DNA of 64,000 nucleotides from Apis mellifera (lineage: Eukaryota; Arthropoda; Insecta; Hymenoptera; Apidae), in the NCBI RefSeq assembly GCF_003254395.2, contig NC_037640.1, positions 4,756,289 through 4,820,288 on the forward strand, written 5' to 3'. Shown here in pieces: positions 44,801 through 55,565 of the stretch. Made by a program: the position numbers and the translations under genes. A model generated the notes under the pieces. It did not search any database. It was not told the origin of the DNA and saw only the letters and a program-made list of their open reading frames with translations. Position 1 is the first letter of the stretch, and each line of letters starts with the position of its first letter.

Positions 44801-45633
44801 CTGCGGCAAAACAACTCGATCTCGCGGCACGGAGATAAGATCTGATCTCTGATCTGCGACAGTGGCGCTACCTGCTGGATCGTCCGTTTAAATTCACGTG
44901 GATGTCACCTGCTACCGCCGGTGGAACGAAGGAAGGAGGCCGTGCCTCTGGCTTTTTATCCGTGCCGCGGCGATACACGGGCATACACAGATGCATATCG
45001 ACATCCGACGACAGGGTGCCACGGCCTCGCCACCGCCTCGAATTTCCCTGAGAACCGTTCATCATCCGCTCGTAATCACACGTTCTCGATCGTGATAATG
45101 TTGTAGCACAATGTAGCCGGTCTAATTAAGACAATCATCTGTGACAAGTTTTAAAACGCACCGATCGGTCCTCGTTTAATGCTCCTCGATTATACACGTC
45201 CCCTGATTTTGATACGATATTTTTCCACCCGTGAAAGGGGTAAGTGTGAACGATTATTACTCGAATCCAGCGCCTCTCAATGTTCGAATCCTATTTTCAA
45301 TCCTCCAAAGAATTCCAGTTTTAAAGCAGTTTGAATATAATGTATATTTTCTCGTTTCGTGAAAAATTTAAATCACGAAATACGTTTGTGACAAAAGGAA
45401 GAGAATTATTTATATCTTTGGATATCTTGTCAAGTATCGAACGTTGAGAATCACTGTTTCAGAGTTAGTAGGATGAAATTATAGGTAGATGGATGGTTTA
45501 GGTAAGGAGGAAGGCGTGAGTTACATCACTAAATATTTAATTAATTTTATTACGAATATATCGGATGAATAATTGAATTTCATCTAATCAGAAACACACG
45601 CATGCGCGCGTTATTATTATAAAGGAGCGAAAT
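44801..45633. other. GC-rich island open in several frames, then AT-rich DNA
   Basis: 44830-45090 is CpG-rich; a minus ATG at 45065 opens 65 codons and ends beside donor-like CAG/GTAGCG, while two plus frames of 61-65 codons overlap. With all frames open, coding is not supported. 45110-45633 is ordinary. Confidence 0.35.
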
Positions 45634-46059
45634 TTGAATCGAAAGAGGAAAAGAGAAAACCGAAGATATTTACAATTTTTCTTCTCGTCGAAAATTGGAA
45701 GATCTGCATCTCGTTTAAATATCAAGATAAATTGTAACGATTTTTCTGAAAACTTGGCGTACATACATACATGTACATCTTTGGCGGATGGGACTGACAA
45801 TAACCTACTGATCGAAGGCAGCTGGACCTTCCTCGAGTCATCTGCTTGTGTAGCTCGCGATGCGATAACTATTCCCCCTTCTCGCCACGACTGCATTAAT
45901 GGATATTTATTATCGTCATCGAAGGTGGGCAGCCAGAAGACAGCTGACTCGGAGAGGAGAGGCGACCAATGGTTGGATGATGCGAAACAACGAGATAAAT
46001 TGTTCCTATCGCTTATCTCACTTTTTTATTCTACCCAGAAACCGGTATCAAAATACGCA
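45634..46059. other. Complex block within a 187-codon plus frame lacking ATG; antisense 102-codon ATG frame
   Basis: A plus frame is open from 45634 to 46197 (187 codons from a TTG, no internal ATG), and a minus frame starts at a real ATG at 45896 and runs 102 codons. The section 45770-46010 is complex and GC-moderate, with CAGCTG E-boxes near 45820 and 45941. If coding, the plus frame would have to be an internal exon; I find no strong acceptor. No domain recognised. Confidence 0.2.
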
Positions 46060-46766
46060 TTTCTAACGTTCTATTGTTATCCTACTTTTAACCTTTTAAG
46101 TTTTTTTTTTAGTTTTAAGAAATATTCCAATCTTCCTTTTATTCTCACCTCTCTACAATTCACCTCTCTACAATATTTTCTTGCCAATTCGTTATAAAAA
46201 AAAGAAATATCCCCAAATTAAAAAGGAAGAAAATTTCTAACAAAAAAAAGCAGCTTTTTTTAATTTTAAGAAATATTCCAATCTTTTTCTTTATTTTTAT
46301 CTCTCTACAATTCGATCAATATTTTCTTGCCAATCTAAACATTCGTTACGAAAAAAAATCCCTAAATTAAAAAGGAAGAAAATTTCTAACAAAAAAAAGC
46401 AGCTTTTTTTAATTTTAAGAAATATTTCAATCTTTCTTTTATTCTTACCTTTCCACAATTCGATCAACGATCAATATTTTCTTGCCAATTCGTTACAAGA
46501 AAAAGAAATATCCCCAAATTAAAAAGGAAGAAAATTTCTAACGTTCTATTATTTTGAATTTATCCTTTTAAAAAAGTAAGCAGCTTTTTTTAATTTTAAG
46601 AAATAAATATTCCAATCTTTCTTTTATTTTTAAATCTTTCTTTTTTTTTTTTTATTCCAATCTTCTTTTATTTTCTCTCTACAATTCGATCAACGATCAA
46701 TATTTTCTTTCTTCTTCTTCAATTCGTTACAAAAAAAAGAAATATCCCCAAATTAAAAAGGAAGAG
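46060..46766. repeat. Tandem array, about 150-180 bp unit, 4 copies
   Basis: The landmark TTTTAAGAAATATT(C/T)CAATC (or its variant) lies at 46113, 46264, 46413 and 46594 (periods 151, 149, 181 bp). Units also share CAATATTTTCTTGCCAAT, ATATCCCCAAATTAAAAAGG and GCAGCTTTTTTTAATTTT. Units 1 and 4 share an extra TTCTAACGTTCTATT lead-in absent from 2 and 3. Confidence 0.9.
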
Positions 46767-47790
46767 AAAAAAAAGTAATTATCAAAAAACGTTATGCAAC
46801 CGTGTACGATTTCGATTACCTCACATGGAGCAATTAATACACCTCTCTGCTGACCAGATAGAAGGCAAATATTTGACGCAGCTAAAGTGTGCAATTCCAT
46901 CCGGGGGTTTCTGTGTCGCTATGGTGGTTTTGGCACGCGCGTGCCGTCCTCAGCCCACCGAGCAGTGTGGGAAGAGTACACAAGCAAATATACATACACA
47001 CACACGCATATACAGCAGCGCGCAGGAGAAAAAGAAGAAGAAGAAAAAAAGAAAGGGAAGATAGAAGAGATGATGGTATTATATCATCCGGATGAAATGT
47101 TCACCGTGTTAATATCGGTGATCGGATAGGAAATTGTGTGGGGATGTTTAACGAGGGGGTTGGAAAATGCCACGCTGTTAAAATGTCAGAACAGCATCCC
47201 TCTAATAGGATGTTACCCACTCTGGCGCCGACCTATTGTCGTTCTATAGTTCATCAAGTTACTTTGTCACGGTTCCGAGTCATCTTTACGCTTATGGGGA
47301 GGATCGAGGGGTGGAGGACCGTGAGATACGTAAAAAAGGCTCTCTCTTATTCTCACCCTCTTTTTTTCACGCTGTTGATGAAAGATGGTTAGCTAGCTTT
47401 TTGGGGGAGAGACGGTTTTTAGAGAGAATTTATATTTCTCGCGATTATTTTTTTGGAAAAATTTCTAGAAATATTTGTCAATATTTCTTTCCTTTGATAG
47501 ATTCGATTGTAACTTAATTTAGTTTAATTGGGATGATGAAGAAAAGTTATCTTATCTTGTTATTAATAATTCTAGAATTTAGGGGGAGAAAGTCAATTGA
47601 GAAAGGTTGATTAGAACGTGGAAAGATTTGGTCGTGTAGATATTATAGGATAGGAAACAGTTGTATCTTAGATGAAAGGTGATGAAAATTTGCGACAAAA
47701 AACTGAATTGAGAAAAATAAAAGAAGTTTTGTAACTTTCGTAGAGTTCTTTTATTCCGTTGAGTGAGAAACGATTGCGTTGTTTGGTCGG
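46767..47790. other. Complex block 46800-47380, then AT-rich
   Basis: Repeat-free and GC-moderate with (CA)n/(GAA)n tracts at 46995-47055. Overlapping plus frames of 68-93 codons show no recognisable domain. No gene is called. Confidence 0.4.
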
Positions 47791-48009
47791 ATGAAACTTA
47801 GAAATCTTTGTTTTCTGAGCGCGTTCACGCAGCATTCTGTCACGGTTCGAAGATGTTTTTTAAATTTTAAGAAAAGGCTTAAGGCGGCATTCGCAAGAAT
47901 CGCCTTTGTTCTTTCTGCTACACTGGCGTACCGTGAAACGGCGGCTTTTCTCGATGACGAGACATTAAGCCGATTATACGATATCAAAAACAGATTCTCC
48001 GCTCGATAA
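47791..48009 (+). CDS. Doubtful 72-aa open frame, protein-like composition
   Basis: ATG at 47791 opens 72 codons to TAA. The sequence starts MKLRNLCFLSAFTQHS, with a basic N-terminus, a middle segment of Ala/Phe/Ile/Val/Leu that could be a membrane helix or mitochondrial-targeting-like helix, and a charged C-terminus containing LDDETLSRLYDIKNR. Composition is balanced and free of repeat translation, unlike most frames here. However, the minus strand is open across the same DNA (48038-47751, TTG start), and no family is recognised. It could be a small gene, part of an exon, or chance. Confidence 0.13.
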   Translation: MKLRNLCFLSAFTQHSVTVRRCFLNFKKRLKAAFARIAFVLSATLAYRETAAFLDDETLSRLYDIKNRFSAR

Positions 48010-48289
48010 ATTATATTTCCAATTTTTAAAATTTCCAATTTTCTTTTTTAAAAAAAAGAAAAAATATTTTTCCATTATTTAATTCTTTGATTTGGATTGG
48101 ATTTAATTTTTAATTAGATGAAACCTATATTGATTTAAATCTTTCATTTACATCTGTTTGTTTTTGTAATCGTACGATCATGTTACGTAATGAAATTCTG
48201 ACTCGATTTTCATTTAAACAAATATTTTTAATCGTTCAACTTTATTCGCGAGCTATAACAACACATTATCCTATTAAATTCATCAAAAT

Positions 48290-48610
48290 TCTATAGAATT
48301 TATTTACATGGAATAATTTATAATACAATTATTTAAAAGCATATAAAATATTCAAAAATCCATAATGAGCAATGCTCAAACGGTAAAACAGATATTTGCT
48401 TCATGTTTTTAATTTCTATTCTTAAGAATTTAACTTCGCAATCTATTATTTACAACAAGAATACGAATATTTATACAATATTTATTATAAAACTTTTCAA
48501 AAATCCGTACAAAAAGAAGAAAGAAAGAAAGAAAAAAGAAAAGAAAAAGACGACATAAAACCATCCAAAACCAACTACGTATTACTCAAAAGGTAAAACA
48601 GATTTTCTCT
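48290..48610. repeat. Diverged two-copy duplication, period about 220 bp
   Basis: CTCAAA(C/A)GGTAAAACAGAT occurs at 48375 and 48595, each preceded by TTCAAAAATCC(A/G)TA; the second copy has an inserted GAAA-type tract at 48510-48550. Old, partial similarity. Confidence 0.55.
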
Positions 48611-49799
48611 ACTTCCATCCATAAAAAAAAAAGAAAAATTCGCGCAAACTCGATCCGCTTACGGATCGAATGCAAGATGAAAAAACGTACCTAGACGCTT
48701 TCGAACGAGTGTTCCAGAACGAGAGGAGGACGGTCAGCGGAGCGGCGCACGGTCGAGTGTCGCATTTTTTTTCCCCGCTTCTCTGCGGACGTGGCCACCC
48801 ACACACGAATCCGCGTCTCGTCTATCGAAAGGAGGCGCGTGCACCTATCGGCGTGCAAATGTGTCCACCGGTGGTCGATAACGGGCAGAGACGCCGCAGA
48901 CTGTAGGATGTTCATCGGACACCGTATATCCTGTTATTCGGCCTACTACTACGGAACGATGGATCGCGTCGCGCGGAGAAGAGAGGAAAAAAGAAAAGAA
49001 AAGAAAAGAAAAAAGGGAGGGAGAAGAGAGGAGAACGATAGCTCGAATATTTTTCTTTTTTTCCTCTTTTTTTTTCTTTTTTTCTTCTTTCCTTCGAGCG
49101 GACGAAGATTTCCGTGTCCCGTTGCACGGGGTTTACGTGCGCATCTTGGACGCGCGGTGCTCCGATTCGATCGGAATAAAAATGATCTTATCTGAGGTGA
49201 AACGACTCCTCGGCCGAGATCGGCGTAACGTTTCGCGCGATGTAAATAAATCGTCGCACGTGTCCCGGCGATTAAACGCGAATATTAAATCCTCTTCGTT
49301 ACTCTTCTTTTGCAATGCATTCCTTTCGCGATATTCTTTCGAGAAATTTATCCAATTATTCAATTAGATCCTCTCTCGAGAAACGGAATGTTATAATCCG
49401 TAAAACGAATTTAAAACAATTTAAAACAAAGTCTTGCGATCAGTTTTTTTCTTAATGATCGAGGATTAATATTTGTTTTAAGAACCTCTTCTCAATATAA
49501 AATCTCTTTCGAAAGACGTTTATCTCTCGATAAACGTGACAGGAATAAGAGACTCGATGGAAGAATAGACGACAGATTTCGATATGAGATTTCTATTTGA
49601 TGGAAATTGTTTGTGGGAAGCGCGTGCCTTCGCGAAACTGGGAAAAGCCACCGTGTCTCCCGCGTTTCGACTCGTGACCGGCACGACTCATTAGCGACAT
49701 TCCACGTTGTTCCCTGACTCATCGGCAATGCCTTAGCCCCGGCACAACTCTGCATACCTGAGGACGAGAAGCTCATATTGTGATTTCGATCTCACGAGC
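48611..49799. other. CpG-rich block 48650-49300 and 49620-49800; no recognised gene
   Basis: A minus ATG at 48915 opens 74 codons to TAG, immediately followed by a donor-like GTACGT; plus frames overlap through A/G and T/C tracts (48985-49015, 49055-49095). Frames are open on both strands. Possible promoter-type island. Confidence 0.35.
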
Positions 49800-50223
49800 C
49801 CGCGATAAGCCCTCCACAACTCACTCTATATATAAATAATACAATCCTACTCTTCCCTTCCTCTCTGCCTTTCCAATAATTTTCCAAAATCCCATACGAA
49901 AATTAAAATTAAAATTACGAATCGATTATCCTGTCCCAAATATTCTTTATTCTCCTAATCCAAGAGGAGTGAATTATCATCACGAACGATAATACTTTGG
50001 GACTTAAAAGAGCCTACGATAAGCCCGCGATCCGCTTCCACAACTCGCTCTATATATAAATAATACAATCCCACTCTTCCTTCCCTTCCTTTCCACTTCC
50101 CACAATTTTCCAAAATCCCATACGAAAATTAAAATTAAAATTACGAATCGATCATCTCGTCCCAAATATCCTTTATTCTCCTAATCCAAGAGGAGCGAAT
50201 TATCATCACGAACGATAATACTT
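49800..50223. repeat. Two-copy tandem duplication, period 224 bp, high identity
   Basis: CCACAACTC(A/G)CTCTATATATAA at 49814 and 50038 begins two long matching segments that also share CCCATACGAAAATTAAAATT, TTTATTCTCCTAATCCAAG and GAATTATCATCACGAACG. A small insertion (GACTTAAAAGAGCCTACG) lies between the copies. High identity implies a recent event. Confidence 0.93.
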
Positions 50224-52020
50224 TAGAAGAAGAGGAATTAAAGAACATGGACGACGCACAGTGGATGAGTTGCACGAAAATCGTGCGATGGCTGGCTTAG
50301 AGAAGCAGCGTCTTATTTTTCGACGTCTTATTACGAATCTCGTATGGAACAACATGTCATGCAACGACATTTCTCGTAATCATAGTAACACACACATAGC
50401 TCGCACGACTCTTCCATCGATGTGGAATACACACGTATACATATATATATATACACCTTGAATTCGCGTGTTCCACGGATCGTGGGAACTGGTGTAGTAT
50501 CTTTCAAGAGCGTGGGTTGCCGGTGTTGGTGTTTATTCAACAGGCAGAACAATGCATAGGATTGTCGGCCCCCCTCCCTCCCCCCTCTCGTTCCGCATTG
50601 CTGCGCCCAAGATCATCAGCAGCCGGCTCGCTACTGTTCTCTAAGTGTAGCTTTGTCACTTCGCGATGACTAACGCGTAAATGTGTGTGTGTGGACCTCC
50701 TCCCTCCATCCTTTGATGGTTATTTAATGAAATCGTAAGTGTTCTCTCTCTCTCTCTCTCTCTCTCTTTGAGAGGTTACGTGATCTCTGGATGGAGACAT
50801 AGGATTGTCTCTTGGATATTATATCTCGATACCGGGCGAGGACGAGGCTGCAAGGTTTTCTAAATTTAAAATTAATCTATTTCCTCGTTTATTATTATTT
50901 TCGTTCCGTTTCTTTGTGGAGAGATTAGAGTAGTAAATGCGCGGAATATTTTTTCCTCCTTAAACTCCGAAGCGATCCGATCGAATTCCGAGATTAATAA
51001 ATTACCTTGAAAATTAGAAAGTTTCCTAATAGTCGGGGAGCAGAGAAGATAGATGGTAAAGATAGATGGTCTAAAGGATCTTGGGAAAACTCGTTATCGA
51101 CGCGTATATTTTTAAGCGTTTATGAAATTTTCCATTAGGGAAATTTTTATTATCCTAAATTGCTCCTTCCATTGTCGTCAACAATATCTGTGTATTTATC
51201 ACGCGTAGCCTTTGGCCACGAATAATAGAGGAATCATCAAACTTCTCTCGCCAGATCTTTTATCTTTACGAAAGCGTCTATCTCTTTTCGAAACCAATCT
51301 TCCTAAACGATTATTCGAACCTTTTCTCAATTCTTCCTCGGATCATTTACGATCGATTACCAATTTTCTCTTCCCTTCTTATCTCGCATCTTCAACCTTC
51401 GAGACTCTATCTCGAATCATCCTCGACCCGATTACCCCATTTTCCTCCAAGAAAAAAGAATAATCTTCTTCTAATTCTTTTAAAATCATCTTCTCGTCAA
51501 AAAGAATTATTCGAAAGAGCCAGGATTCCAAAAATTAAATCATTAAGAAATTTCCAGCTTCGATTTCTCCTTCGCAACGAGGAGCTCTCTTAAAAGAAAG
51601 GGGAAGATTCTAGCGGCATCAGTTAGGCCGAGCAACCTCGATTCGCGCTCGCGGATCATCTCCCTCGTTCGAACAATTGGCGCCGCTTTTAGCTTCGAAC
51701 CGGCTGAATTTCCGCGTTTAACGCAATTTCCACGAAAGGTGTGTACTCGAGGCACGGAAGACAGCTCGTGGAGCTGGCGAGGTCCCCGGTTATTGATCGG
51801 TTGGCTGGCTTGGCTTGGCTCGGCTCGGCTCACCGGGCTGGTTCATTTTACTCCCGAGGAGGACCATACTGGATGAGGTATATGGATAATGGTATATGCT
51901 ATGTAGTGTAGATAGAGCGCCCACACCTGGAGGCTTACACGTAACCCAGTGTATATACAAATTCCATACAAATTCTGTTTCTCTACTCCTTTTTTCGAAT
52001 AATCCGTTCGATCGAGGTGT
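50224..52020. other. Mixed non-coding with microsatellites and GC-rich blocks
   Basis: 50460-50700 is complex with a C-rich run at 50569-50585; (CT)n at 50743-50768; 51200-51470 has an unrecognised plus frame; 51600-51960 is GC-rich with a GGCTT/GGCTC pentamer repeat at about 51803-51830. No gene is called. Confidence 0.45.
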
Positions 52021-52797
52021 AAAAAAATAGTATAAATAATTTTTGGAAATTTGGAGCAAAAAGAATGTTGGCTAGGAAGAAAAGAAAAAAATATTTTCAA
52101 CTTTCAAGAGATGTATTATTTTGAAAGGGAGTCGTTTAGAAAATGATTTTTTTTTTAATTTAAAATTTAATGATTATGGATAACGATTGTCCAGTAATTA
52201 TTTGTATTATAATTTTATTATTATAAGCATTGGTGGATTCTGAAGGATTCTGTATAATTTCAAAGAATCATCGTTTCTTTTTTTTTCAAATTCTTGGCAA
52301 ATACTATGGTTAGGAAGAAAAGAAAAGAATAGAAATATTTTCAACTTTTTATATAAAAGATTCATGAGATGTATTATTTTAAAAGGGAGTCGTTTAGAAG
52401 TGGAAACTAATTTTTTTTTAATTTAAAATTTAATGATTATGGATAACGATCCAATAATTCTTTGTATCATAATTTTGCTATTATAAGCATTGGTGGATTC
52501 TGAAGGATTCTGTATAATTTCAAAGAATCGTCGTTTCTTTTTCTTTCAAATTCTTGGCAAATACTATGGCTAGGAAGAAAAGAAAAGAATAGAAATATTT
52601 TCAACTTTTTATATAAAAGATTCGCGAGAAAAAGAGTCGTTTAGAAGTGAAAAGTAATTTTTTTCTAATTTAAAATTTATCGTCCAGTAATTATTCGTAT
52701 CACAACTTTGCTATTATAAGCATTGGTGGATTCTGAAGGATTCTGTATAATTTCAAAGAATCGTCGTTTCTTTTTCTTTTCAAATTTTTGTCAAATA
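52021..52797. repeat. Tandem array, 239-260 bp unit, 3 copies
   Basis: The landmark G(C/T)TAGGAAGAAAAGAAAA lies at 52071, 52310 and 52570. All units share TATTTTCAACTTT, GAGTCGTTTAGAA, ATTATAAGCATTGGTGGATT and GGATTCTGTATAATTTCAAA. Units 2 and 3 carry TATAAAAGATTC that unit 1 lacks. Confidence 0.94.
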
Positions 52798-53167
52798 CTC
52801 GTCATAACGGGATGTTGCGCATGATGTATCAATGTTTCCATCGGTTTCGTAAATTTGGCATTTGGTATTCGGTGGAGTTCCGCGGTGGCTTACGGCGCTC
52901 TTTATTCTCTTAGCGAAGATTAGGTGTCGTCTCGTAGGGTTTCGGCCGGTTCGGAAGCTGATACGGCCGATAGGTTTCGTTTGGGAAACGAGAACGATCG
53001 ATCGATGATCGTTCCGAGGAGGATTTTGCTATATCGTCTCCCTCCACGACGTTAATGAGGATTTCTCGGATGATGTGTACAATTGGTTTATTCATAAGTG
53101 TGGTTGGAATCGATGTAAGGACAGTGTAAAGACGCAAAAAGGAAAGGTGAACGAAAGATTTCTAAAG
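52798..53167. other. Unique complex insert between repeat copies
   Basis: About 370 bp of GC-moderate, repeat-free sequence interrupts the array; a related fragment resumes at 53168. A minus frame of 75 codons is unrecognised. The DNA may be unique sequence around which the duplication occurred. Confidence 0.45.
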
Positions 53168-53298
53168 GGGCGAAAAAAAAAATATAAATAATTTTTGGAG
53201 GAATTTTGGAGCAGTAGAATATTGGCTAGGAAGAAGAAGAAAAAAGAATAGAGATATTTTCAACATTTTTTTATAAAAGATTCGCGAGAAAAACATGT
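53168..53298. repeat. Detached partial copy of the 52021-52797 repeat unit
   Basis: AAATAATTTTTGGA, TATTGGCTAGGAAGAAG, GATATTTTCAAC and TATAAAAGATTCGCGAGAAA match the array in the same order and orientation, then similarity stops. Confidence 0.85.
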
Positions 53299-53411
53299 TG
53301 AATCGTTATTTTTATTAAGGGTTTTGTGCGAAAGGGAGGGAAATTTTTGTAAATTTATTTGAAAAAAATAGAGTCGAGTGGAAGCAGATGGTTATTATCG
53401 ATGTTTAACGT

Positions 53412-53454
53412 ATGGAGAAAACGAGGGCTGTGAACACGACAGCGAGGATCCAAG
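53412..53454 (+). CDS. Weak 14-codon start-exon candidate next to an X-box
   Basis: ATG at 53412 opens MEKTRAVNTTARIQ and ends CCAAG at a GTAGGT donor (53455), phase 1. It lies 12 bp before an X-box. If the X-box is part of the promoter, the exon would be upstream of it, which argues against the combination. No family recognised. Confidence 0.08.
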
Positions 53455-53466
53455 GTAGGTGGTTTC

Positions 53467-53479
53467 GTAGCCTGGCAAC
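53467..53479 (+). promoter_or_regulatory. RFX X-box (forward copy of an inverted pair)
   Basis: GTAGCC-T-GGCAAC fits GTNRCC(N0-3)RGYAAC exactly. The same 13-mer occurs in reverse at 54254-54266. Confidence 0.4.
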
Positions 53480-54253
53480 CTGGGCTAGTTCCAGCCGTAA
53501 CCACACCCTCGATTGACCAATTTATTACTCATCTAACAACCTTTGGCTACTGTATACCGCGGTGTGTGATTCTGATGAGCCAGCTCGGTCGATCCAGCTA
53601 CCCTCGATCGTTGCAGCGTTTGCGCTTCGATAACCTACATTTCGATGCTCTCTCTCTTTCTCTCTCTCCCTCACTCACTCACCCTCTCTCTCTCTCCCTC
53701 TCAATTATCGTCCGATAATCCGCTAACTGGATCGATACGGTCGAATATATTCTTCCCTTGATCCGATTCTTAATTCGAAATCGATTTACTTTCCTCCATT
53801 TTTAAAATTTCTAAAACTTACAACATTTTAAAGAATTTCAAAGAATCGACAACCAGATTTTCGACAAGAAATTTTCCAACCCTAGCGTTTTTCCTCTTCA
53901 AAATCTTCGAGACTTTTGAAAAATTTAAAGAGAATTCTTTCAAATCGGATCATGAGGTTTGAAAAATTTTCGAAAAAAAGGAGAGGAGGAGGAAGCAGAG
54001 ACCTCTCATCTTCCCACACGTTCGACAACGATCACTCTCCCTCCTTCCACCTCATCTCAAGGGGCGATTCCTTCCTTCCGAAGGGGGTACGAATGCGAGA
54101 ACTCGCGAGGAAGCCTTAATGATCGGCCGCTTCTTCCACGAACACGGGGGAATTCTGATTGAGGGGGAGAAAGAGAGAGAGAGAGAGGCGTGGGTGGGCA
54201 GCGCGCGCTAAAGTCAGATCTCCAAGGTTTCATAGGTGTGTTGGCTACAAACG
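53480..54253. other. Regulatory-looking DNA, CT tract and AT-rich part
   Basis: 53480-53640 is complex; (CT)n/(CTCA)n at 53648-53702; AT-rich 53760-53960; purine-rich 53975-54000 and 54165-54187. No exon supported. Confidence 0.4.
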
Positions 54254-54289
54254 GTTGCCAGGCTACCGGCAGGGAGGCAACCGGTCAAT
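54254..54289 (-). promoter_or_regulatory. RFX X-box (reverse copy) inside a GGTTGCC...GGCAACC hairpin
   Basis: GTTGCCAGGCTAC (54254-54266) is the exact reverse complement of the site at 53467. CGGTTGCC (from 54252) and GGCAACCG (to about 54288) form an 8-bp inverted repeat around the second half-site. Confidence 0.4.
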
Positions 54290-54846
54290 ACCTCGCCTCC
54301 GCCGCTGCTTTTACCTCCGCATGAGGTGAAACGTCACCGGTGGAGAGAGAGACTTGCTCTCTCTCCACCTGTCCAAACCGCCCTCCACCCACCCCCTCCC
54401 CAGCAGCCAGCACCACGGGACAAGCGAAACGTCTCCCTCACCGCGTCCTGTCACGCCACCATCCCTGCTGTTCCTCTCCTCCTCCTCCTCTTCCTCCTCG
54501 CGGCCGCTAACCTCATCCTCGTATCTTCCTCCCTCCCTCCATTTTCTTTTTCGATCCTTCCCTTTTTTTTTTTTTTAAGAGTGGAAGATTTGGATTTAGA
54601 ATCTAAAAGGGAGGATTTAACAGATTTTGTGTGGCTGTGATATTTTTCTTTCTTTGATATTTGGAGTTTTTAATAATTAGGATATGAGAGTTAGAATTTT
54701 TGAAAGTTTTTATGAATTTTTTTCTTTTTTTTTTCTCTCTCCTCGAGTTTTGTCTTTTGAAGTGAAAAGAGAAGATAGAGAATGTAATGCAGTGGACAGA
54801 CGTGTTTCCACAAGAAACGAGGCCGTGACTAAATGGAATTAATCCC
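54290..54846. other. GC-rich to 54560, then AT-rich
   Basis: CCTCC-rich pyrimidine tracts at 54470-54550 give Ser/Leu/Pro-rich frames of up to 134 codons that are bias artefacts. T run at 54564-54577. Confidence 0.45.
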
Positions 54847-54922
54847 ATGATGCAACGCGTTGATGCAGAAGTGGATGTAACTGTGTTGATCGAGTGTGAT
54901 GATCGAGCTCGCGTTAACGGGG
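54847..54922 (+). CDS. Candidate 25-codon start exon ending in GGGG/GTAAGT
   Basis: ATG-ATG at 54847, with an in-frame TGA upstream, opens 25 codons plus one base to a perfect GTAAGT donor at 54923 (phase 1). The peptide begins MMQRVDAEVDVTVLIE and continues with two Asp and Arg residues, amphipathic and of normal composition. No signal peptide or family is recognised. The short repeated word GATCGAG near the end (54886 and 54901) is the only sign of low complexity. Supported by start plus strong donor only. Confidence 0.17.
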
Positions 54923-55544
54923 GTAAGTTTTCGTGCGTTTATTAAAATACCTATTAAAATACCTTTTCTTTCTTTCTGAACAATTAATTTGATTATCCTA
55001 TTTCTAGGATATTGCGCAAGAGAAGATGTTGAACCAAGGATATTTAGATATTCGAGAAGAAAAGTGATTTAAATATAGGAGTTTGCTTACAGGATTGACA
55101 GAGTTAATCCATCTTCATGACTATTAAAATTTTCCACGATTAGCTTGACTGATATATACGAAATATATAATAGAATAAAACGTTCAAGATGAATGCCCGC
55201 GATAAGATCGTCTACTATTATGCAATTTTGTACTAATTATTACGTATATCTCTATCGAACAACGTATCTCTCCTCGCATTTTAAACGCACGAACCTCTCT
55301 CTGCATACACGAATTCGTGTCCACGCTTCGAGTTAACGCCAATCCACTATTTCTCTCCTCGTCTCAATATCACTAACACTTTCTACAACACTATTACCAT
55401 TCACCATTCTCTTTATTTCAACTTATCTCTCCAAAATTCCTACCTAATCTTACATTCCCCATCCATCCATCCATCCATCATACCAAACAACAACATTATC
55501 CTCATCATCATCATCATCATCTCCCTCCCTCCTCCCTCACGTAT
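54923..55544. other. Non-coding with (CATC)n and (CAT)n
   Basis: AT-rich to 55440; (CCAT)n at about 55459-55480 and (CAT)n at about 55503-55521. Confidence 0.55.
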
Positions 55545-55565
55545 CACGTGAATCGTGTCCACGTG
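55545..55565. promoter_or_regulatory. Tandem CACGTG E-boxes
   Basis: CACGTG at 55545-55550 and 55560-55565, 15 bp apart start to start, at the left edge of a CpG-rich block. Paired CACGTG sites are used by bHLH factors such as CLOCK/CYCLE and MYC/MAX; the assignment is by motif only. Confidence 0.3.

Noticed and set aside
50569..50585. C-rich run as an i-motif/G4
   Set aside because: Only three C runs with adequate separation; does not meet the four-run rule.
54236..54640. 134-codon Ser/Leu/Pro-rich frame
   Set aside because: Translation of CCTCC-type pyrimidine tracts; a second plus frame is open over the same DNA.
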